NCBI GenBank assembly: GCA_034766995.1
Contig: CM068317.1
Span: forward strand, 49,562,425 to 49,626,424
Length of the DNA: 64,000 bases
Reading direction: 5' to 3'
From: Acanthacorydalis orientalis
Lineage: Eukaryota > Arthropoda > Insecta > Megaloptera > Corydalidae
Below the pieces are notes generated by a model. It did not search any database, had not been told where the DNA came from, and saw nothing but the letters and a program-made list of their open reading frames with translations. The number at the start of each line of letters is the position of its first letter. The first letter of the stretch is position 1. Made by a program: the position numbers and the translations under genes. Positions 57,670 through 64,000 of this stretch are shown one piece after another.

Positions 57670-58191
57670 AGGTTTGCAAATAAATTCAGTGCCTTTTCTT
57701 ATAGAAAATGAATGTCTGTTTACTGAAAAACGGAATACATTTCAATCTTGAAAATATCTTCCATTATTCTATATAACTATCCAATTGTCGGCTGACTGAC
57801 GAATCAATGATCGAAAAAATTATGGCATATCTGAATCAATGAATTTGTAATGTATTCTCGGATCTCTTCCACTGTTTTAGCATCATTTTCATGTTTTGTA
57901 CGTCACGGAATCTTCTCCTCAAGCTTAATCAATCATTAGTGCGGCTTCGGCAGCGTTCTTTTTGTCAACTGGAATATGAACAGTATGCAGTACTTAATAA
58001 GCTTCTTTTCGAACGCCATCATGTTCACTATTGTGTTGTGAATTTATACCAACTGATTGACCAAGATGTATGGTACTTTTTAAATGTTGAGGTTGACATT
58101 CGAAAATCATAAAGAGATGAGAAAATATTTTAATTTTTAACAGAGTTATGATTGATTCAATTTAAAAACACCGATTTGATTTCAGCGCTCA
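57670..58191 (-). mobile_element. mar-NA copy I, both ends present (minus strand)
   Basis: On the minus strand it starts near 58191 with a degenerate terminus, then GGTGTTTTTAAATTGAATCA and the leader CAGTTGGTATAAATTCACAA, then GATGGCGTTCGAAAAGAAGC reading MAFEKKLIKYCILFIFQL. The C-terminal equivalent is decayed, but NNGRYFQD and a stop remain near 57750. The right terminus is GGTTTGCAAATAAATTCAGT, then GCC. It lies in inverted orientation about 320 bp from copy H. Confidence 0.75.
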
Positions 58192-58489
58192 GTATTCAGT
58201 TGACGAAAAAAATGCATTGTTTGCGAGACGACTGGAAAATTCATCCGCCGAAATGAATTCAGCGATCACACCAGCGTTTCTATCCTCCTACTATTTTTAT
58301 CAATATTCAAATTTGTTTCTAGAACATCCGCTCTCTATACACTCGCACACACACACATCAGTACGTTTATGCACGTTATATAGTTTTATATGAAAGATAA
58401 CGATAATTGAACGTGCACATAAAACAAGGGCGGTGCAATTTAATCTAGCACAATGTAGTTAAACATTTTCGGTCACACCTACACCTAAA

Positions 58490-58800
58490 CATAAATTATT
58501 ACACGCCGCCCGAATGGAACGGAACATATTTTATGTCTCGTCGTATTGTAGACCGGAAAATTCCATAATGCAAAACAAATTTTATGTAAAGTAATTTCCC
58601 CGTCACGGATCCACGTAATTGCGGTCGGCGGCGCGCAAATTACACAGAACTATATGGATTTTATCGGCACTGAAATCTCGAACTGCGTCTGAGCGCCGTA
58701 AATTCGTCGGAGGTTTTTCAGTCGATCGCCTCTAGTAAACACTGAAACTATAAATTCGTACAGTCGTTCGGATAAATGTGAATAGAATGTAGTGGAGCGG
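58490..58800. promoter_or_regulatory. CpG-richer unique segment, candidate regulatory DNA
   Basis: Contains ACGTAATTGCGGTCGGCGGC and AAATTACACAGAACTAT among CpG-dense DNA. No repeat partner or coding motif was found. Confidence 0.3.
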
Positions 58801-59505
58801 TGCGGAATTTATACACGGTCGCATGTTTTGTGGGAAAACAAACAACTGATTCGTTTATATCCGACTCTGTGCGAAATTCCTTCACCGAAATTTAAAATGA
58901 TCGAGGCGGGTTTAATATCCAGCTACATAATTCCTTAATTCGACCACTGAAACTTTTATAGCAGAGATTTATCTGTATTTCAGATGTAAGTGAGAGTTGG
59001 CGCAGCAAACATTTCTAGTCCGTCTGTAATGTCAAACTGCACACACTTATTAATTTAATGATAAGTGTATTTTATTTAATAGTGACCTTTGCAGACCCTA
59101 TTTCGAATCGTACTGTAGACTAACAAATATTTAACCTACACTTTTTATCAACAGCGCGAGAGACAGATGAAATTCGTCAATATACACTGGCCAACTGCGA
59201 TTTTAAAGTAATTTTTACTTCTGATACTAAATACTGATATTCGGATCTTAACATCAGTATTTTCTCTTCGAAGAATATGAGAGAGATCGATAACTGTTAG
59301 ACTATCACTCGTGTTTACATTCGAAAATGTGTTAATACGTGTGTGTGTGTGTGACTGTGTGTACCTAAATGTGGGTACGCTTATTTGTTTGCCACCCACG
59401 CACTGTTTTGTTGACAGAGAGAGTGTTTTTTATTTTACACTGAACATAAAGGTAAAAAAAATATTTTTGATAATTGTATCCAGTAAATTATGATCTTGTA
59501 TAAAC

Positions 59506-59508
<3 letters not shown>
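58801..59508. other. no recognised gene
   Basis: AT-rich with a (GT)n patch near 59338-59360. Short open frames lack motifs. Confidence 0.5.
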
Positions 59509-59554
<46 letters not shown>

Positions 59555-59584
59555 ACTCCTCACTTTTTATTCCTCTGTATATAT

Positions 59585-59627
<43 letters not shown>

Positions 59628-59658
59628 AATACATATATATATATATATATATATACAA

Positions 59659-59715
<57 letters not shown>
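59509..59715. repeat. large (TA)n array in two blocks
   Basis: A first block at 59509-59552 and a second at about 59577-59715, separated by AGGACTCCTCACTTTTTATT. The second block is interrupted by ACAAATACA twice, at regular spacing. Confidence 0.95.
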
Positions 59716-59716
<1 letters not shown>

Positions 59717-59740
59717 TGAATAAAATGTTCAGCACAGGGC

Positions 59741-60690
59741 CTATAAAAACTATTGTTGTGTTCGGTATATTATTTACGGAGACTTGTGATTTAACGATTT
59801 GCTTATGTCTTCATGACTTCTGACTTCAAGACTAACTTCACTTAACACTTCACAACTTACTTCAAGTCTTACTTCATGACTTATTTATATCGCCTAAAGA
59901 AAGTAAAAGTAAAAAGAATTTTATTGATAGTCATTAGATACATAGAATATGACGGGGTTTTACATCTAATCCACGGAAATGTGCAAGGCTTGACACCATC
60001 TTCGCTGTGACGCTTTTAAGGTGCAGTTTGACCGAGCTAGGACAGGAAAACTAGGGTAACAGTAACTTAACTAACTCAGCTAAAATTATTTTAATGTTCT
60101 GTAAATTTTATATTATTGTTTGTCAGGTTCGTGGCGTCGGGAAAAATTTCAAAAACCAACTAGATCTCACTTAAAACTAACTTACAGCCTACACTTACAC
60201 TAATGGCGGGTTTTTACCCTGATACACAGGCGAGTGTCACTGTTTCGCACTACATGAATGTTCACAGCCATTAGCACGAATTTTCACTATAAGTTGTCAC
60301 TTTTTTCACGTTTTAGCACAGTTTTTTCATTGTAACTCAAATTAGATATGTAGATTAATTTCAACACTGCTTTCAGCGAAGACAGTGTCGAATTTCGACA
60401 AGGGCACTAGCCTTGTCGACTGGATATCTCTGTATTGCCTAGCGTAGTCGGTTTATATACGATTTCGGACGGTATTCCAGGTATATAATTTAATACAAGT
60501 GTAAGTAACTGCTAAAGGATCAAGGTGTTAGTTTGCGATACAATAAATACAGAATAATGCGTACAACTTAATGGCCTGACCATTAAAAAAAGACAGGGTT
60601 TTTCCTTACCTTCGGATGAATTAATTTCGAAAACTGCAACTACCCTGTCAATAATACGATTTTAATAGATTGGAATAACTATGAAATTCG
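59741..60690. repeat. dispersed repeat L, copy 2 (long form)
   Basis: Matches copy 1 at its left side (ACTATTGTTGTGTTC, GTCTTCATGACTTCTGACTT) and right side (GGTTTATATACGATTTCGG, ACAATAAATACAGAATAATG, ACTTAATGGCCTGACC, AATACGATTTTAATAGATTG). Between them lies about 560 bp absent from copy 1. It includes imperfect ACTTCA-rich repeats at 59815-59884 and a stretch near 60240-60330 with ATTTTCACT and TTTTTTCA words. No coding motif was recognised. Confidence 0.65.
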
Positions 60691-61120
60691 GCGCCTCAAC
60701 ACGCACCGACCGAATTGATCCCGTTTAATTCGAACACAGCAATACACACACTCCAGCGTCGATTCGTCGACCGTGCCGGTCGGAACCGTCGACGAGCGCC
60801 CGAGAGTTCATTAAGTTCCGCAATCTATAAACACGTTCCACGAGTTTTCTTATTTCACGCCGCCGTAAGTTTCTCGGCAAGATACTTCGTAATTCTCTGC
60901 CGCACGAAAATTAATTGTATCATTTCGGATACGTACACGGTTCCTGAAAAGTTTGCGGTCCGACACCGCGTCACGCGGTCAATTGCCCGAGACGACCTCG
61001 ATAGCCTTCCGAAGTTCTCATTCGCGCGTGAACGTGACGTGTTTCCGTCTTCATCTCTTCGTGTAATTAAATTTAATCGATACTCGGTTCGAATTTTATC
61101 GATTCGACGCTGTTGATTTC
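60691..61120. promoter_or_regulatory. CpG-rich unique segment with an unassigned 133-codon frame
   Basis: The plus frame at 60715-61116 is open, arginine-rich and CpG-rich, with no recognised domain. High CpG content lowers the stop frequency, so I do not call it a gene. It could be regulatory DNA. Confidence 0.25.
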
Positions 61121-61740
61121 GATTACATGAATCTACTTTATTTTTTTTTTTAAATATATTTATAATTAACTATTTGATAGCCTGAGAGACATTTCTTAAA
61201 AAAAAAACAATATTTATCATACTGAATTGTATGTCCCCTTGTCAATTTGTCACACTCCTTATCGAATCCAGGACAAGTTTAATTTCGAAAAAGCTATCTG
61301 ATATATATTCTAATATAGACTTCCGAGTAAGCAAATATGATTAATATTTGAATACAGTTGAAATTATTTCTGTTAACAATTTCTTGGTATATCTGTTATT
61401 GATTCCAGTAACCGACATTTGATGTTTTCAATAATAAATAATTTCACATAATGGTATATTTAGATCAGGTATTATTTTCATTTAAATCCAGGGTGTGCGT
61501 TGGGAGTGGATCAATATAGCTTCGAATGAAACAAATATTAAACTAAGATTTTCAATAAAAAGGGATAGAAAGTATATAGTATGATGGCGCACCTTAATTC
61601 GCAACTATAAAAAAATGAGCTGCAGGATCTAAACATGGTTCTACAGACTTGAAGGTTGACACGTGTGTGACTATTCAAAAAGTGAAATCGCATTAGGAAT
61701 CAGTAATTACGTTCCCGATAATGATTCAAACAAAGTTTTT
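61121..61740. other. AT-rich stretch without recognisable gene
   Basis: Nothing coding or repetitive was recognised before the mariner leader. Confidence 0.5.
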
Positions 61741-62500
61741 CAGAGTATTTTTTTAAATTGATGAAATGGAATATCGTGTAACGATAATTTTATTTGTTAA
61801 AAAAAGTTTAACACCGAAGGATTACAAATGTAAAAAAGTGGTTAGTGGTCGTTGAACGACTTGTTAAATAGTTTGTTGTAAATATCTGTTTAAACAAAAG
61901 CCCTCCAGAGTATTTTTTCGAATTGATAAAATTGGATATCTTGCGGTGTCAGTTTTTTTTGTTAAAAATGGTTTAATAATAAAGGATGACAACTATAGAA
62001 AACTGCTGCTGAGTTTAAACATACAAGCTTGGAGATTACCACCCAAAAGTGCAACGATACGAGAAATCATCAATAAGAAGATCACTATGTCTCGATGTCT
62101 GAAATTGCTAATGGTTTAAACATATCAGACGAATGGAAATTTCATATCTTTATCAAAAATTAGACATGAAGTAGCTATCGGTAAGATGGATACAGAGATT
62201 TCTGTATCTACACGAGTGTTTTTTCTATGGTTAAAATTGCTGAATTGATATACAATTTGCTGTCCTATCCATTGTATTCACCTGATTTAATTTTGTTTGA
62301 CTTCCATCTATTCCCAAAATTTCGAAAACATCCTTGATGGCACGCGAATTTCTTCAAACGATGAGCTGAAAGCGGCAGTATAACAATTTCGAAGATATTG
62401 AGGAATCTAACTCCCGAGAAAGGATAGAATCACCGGAGTATTCGACACACAAATTGTGTGGAATTTCAGGAGGAGTGTGTTGAAAAAAAATATAATTCCA
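61741..62500 (+). pseudogene. internally deleted mariner pseudogene, plus strand
   Basis: Same family as the minus-strand pseudogene at 55 kb. The leader is tandemly duplicated: CAGAGTATTTTTTTAAATTG at 61741 and CAGAGTATTTTTTCGAATTG at 61908. The helix-turn-helix remnant is followed by words matching SLSKIRHEVAIGKMDTEISV. The sequence then jumps straight to VKIAELIYNLLSYPLYSPDL, HLFPKF, and later ECVEKK. The part with the first two catalytic Asp residues is deleted. Its 3' flank (AAGAAGATGGATATCGGTTT, ACTATCAATCAGTTTTAATA) matches the 55 kb copy. Confidence 0.8.
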
Positions 62501-62754
62501 AGAAGATGGATATCGGTTTGTGTGCTGGATTCATTTTTATAGTAGAAAATGATTAAGTTAATTAACTATCAATCAGTTTTAATAAACTAGCGTTTTCACT
62601 ATTTCGTATCTTGAAAAAAATATAATATGATATTTTTCAGATGATTTTCAAATATTAGATGCGTTACCTTATATAATTCAAAAGTGTAAATTTAGAAGAA
62701 AATCACTATCAAACTATTTTTTATATATTTTCACAGTACTCACATGATTCAACA

Positions 62755-62942
62755 TAGTTTTACTTCCATGTATTCTCAAAAATCAAACAGATTTTCTTGA
62801 AATGGTAAGCTGAAAGCGGTAAGAGGCAGCTGTTACGAAGTCGTTGGGGAAATGAACTTCTAAAACGAGATAAAGGAACTGGAGTATCGTTGGACAAAGT
62901 GTGTTGAACTTCAGGGTGGTTGTATTGAAAAATTAGTAGAGT
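62755..62942 (+). pseudogene. mariner transposase C-terminal fragment
   Basis: The frame includes KLKAVRGSCYEVVGEMNF and, after a stop, KELEYRWTKCVELQGGCIEK then L and a stop. This is a typical mariner tail (..L..RW.KCIEL.G.YVEK). It is a separate, third fragment just downstream of the pseudogene at 61.7-62.5 kb, and it lacks the catalytic core. Confidence 0.75.
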
Positions 62943-63119
62943 AATTCTGAAAAGATAGGTACATTCTTCGAATATCATTTCAGATTGTCTCCGTGTACAA
63001 GTGCCCTCTTGTTTAGCTTGTTTCCCTCTCGTCGATTTATGCGCGCAAATCCCCGTGTTTGAATCATTACATATCATTGTGTCCGACCGTATCTCGTTTA
63101 CAAAATAAAAAGATAAACA
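62943..63119. other. no recognised feature
   Basis: AT-rich. It is covered by part of a 159-codon minus frame that also runs antisense through the mariner tail, so that frame is not a gene. Confidence 0.5.
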
Positions 63120-63600
63120 GTCGCTAATAAACGAAATTGAAAAATAAATCCGTCGCTCGCATCGAGCGATACACACAAACCTCTCTCTCTCTCTCTCTGT
63201 TCCTCCTCGCGAGCCGTACGGTTCGTTCATCCTCCGCAACGTTCTCGACTGCTTATTATGCGCCGTATCAGTCAGCGCTCGTGGAAGATATGACGCACTG
63301 AAGTGGTGCCTCTCGGCTCCGCCGTCTTAACGGCTCGCAGAACTAAACTGCGGCGAAAAACTTCACCTCTTGTTTACGAGCGATACGTAACGATCGTTAA
63401 AAAGAACAATCCGCGGAAACAGGAAACGCGTAGAGAAAAATGTACGAGTGGTCTCGAGACATCACGGGTCACGGCAACGCGCGCGCACGTGAGGGGGTGG
63501 CCGCGCGTGGGCGGGCGGGAAAAAAACCTGTACGGACGCTGAATTGCGAATACCACTCTCGGTAATTCGGACGGACGTGTGTGTGTGTCGTTCGGGTGTG
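63120..63600. promoter_or_regulatory. CpG-rich island with a (TC)n tract
   Basis: (TC)n lies at about 63181-63199. It is followed by CpG-dense DNA reaching GTGGGCGGGCGGG near 63507. It is open on both strands without domain motifs. It is among the strongest GC contrasts in the window and a candidate promoter or enhancer. Confidence 0.3.
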
Positions 63601-64000
63601 CTTTCGTACCTTCACTCGGACGTGGTGATGTGTCCTGCAAAAAAATGTCTGTTTTCTGCTCGGTTTTATTTTCAGGACAATATCCGAAATTAAAACAGTC
63701 GTAATGAAACCTAAAACTTTAATCTCAAGTGACATAAAAACAAGATGCTACCCATATTTAAAGATCTCCCGTTCGAGAAGTAAAAGTACAGCCAGCATGT
63801 TCATAACAGTGAGCAGAAAGAGTCGTCCGAGATCGGTTTAACAAACATGACAGTTGTGATACTCATCTAAATTATATTCAAAAATATTCTCTCTTTTATA
63901 GCCGGATCAGCCGGAAATATTTTCATCAAAAAATGTCAATAAGTCACTATTGATCATTTGTTTGCTTGTGTTTTCTAAGTGATTCCGTGATCTTAAAAGT
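63601..64000. other. AT-rich end of window with a family Q copy
   Basis: TATTTTCATCAAAAAATGTC, CACTATTGATCATTTG and TTGTGTTTTCTAAGTGATTC near 63917-63990 match the family Q core. No gene was recognised. The repeat may run beyond the window. Confidence 0.45.

Noticed and set aside
60715..61116. 133-codon arginine-rich plus frame
   Set aside because: CpG-rich DNA lowers stop frequency. No domain, and no evidence of splice sites or a conserved start context.
62760..63239. 159-codon minus-strand frame, the longest in the window
   Set aside because: It runs antisense through a mariner tail and into (TC)n and CpG-rich DNA, and has no domain motif.

Overview
This is an AT-rich eukaryotic nuclear window, most likely from an insect. 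I found no intact protein-coding gene, no complete tRNA or rRNA gene, no CRISPR array and no bacterial-style operon. The insect assignment is an inference. It rests on many decayed Tc1/mariner transposons of several lineages, an RTE-like LINE scrap, roughly thirty (TA)n microsatellites, and short CpG-rich unique patches set in AT-rich DNA. Species or order cannot be fixed from the sequence. The window looks like intergenic DNA or one very long intron.

Layout. 0-4 kb: AT-rich DNA with (TA)n, a dispersed noncoding repeat (R1) and a degenerate tRNA-like sequence on the minus strand near 3.6 kb. 4.08-5.38 kb: a 1.3 kb mariner with recognisable terminal inverted repeats, inserted in (TA)n, its transposase broken and its middle occupied by a LINE fragment. 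7.39-7.94 kb: an internally deleted Tc1/mariner-type element that still holds an open C-terminal transposase segment. 12-29 kb: tandem repeats (12.4, 16.8-17.4 and 20.15-20.73 kb), several copies of a non-autonomous mariner family (called mar-NA here), a mariner 5' end at 18.8 kb and an 80 bp palindromic element at 25.88 kb built like the primate MADE1 element. 29-40 kb: noncoding repeats R2, R3 and R4, another mar-NA copy and a mariner C-terminal scrap. 41-47 kb: two mariner fragments in inverted orientation and a roughly 1 kb decayed DDE transposase pseudogene. 48-58 kb: more mar-NA copies, large (TA)n arrays and a minus-strand mariner pseudogene with a tandemly duplicated terminus. 59-63 kb: a large (TA)n array, a second copy of a repeat seen at 43.8 kb, and two more mariner relics.

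Functional content is therefore mostly dead mobile DNA. The best candidates for host function are the CpG-rich unique segments (for example 13.2-13.6, 14.7-15.1, 26.3-26.7, 44.4-44.8, 47.2-47.65, 58.5-58.8 and 63.1-63.6 kb). They may be enhancers, promoters or undetected exons, but the sequence alone does not show which. No element here looks able to mobilise itself. The most distinctive observations are the MADE1-like 80-mer, and the mar-NA family, whose copies keep only the codons for the two ends of a mariner transposase while the catalytic core is gone.
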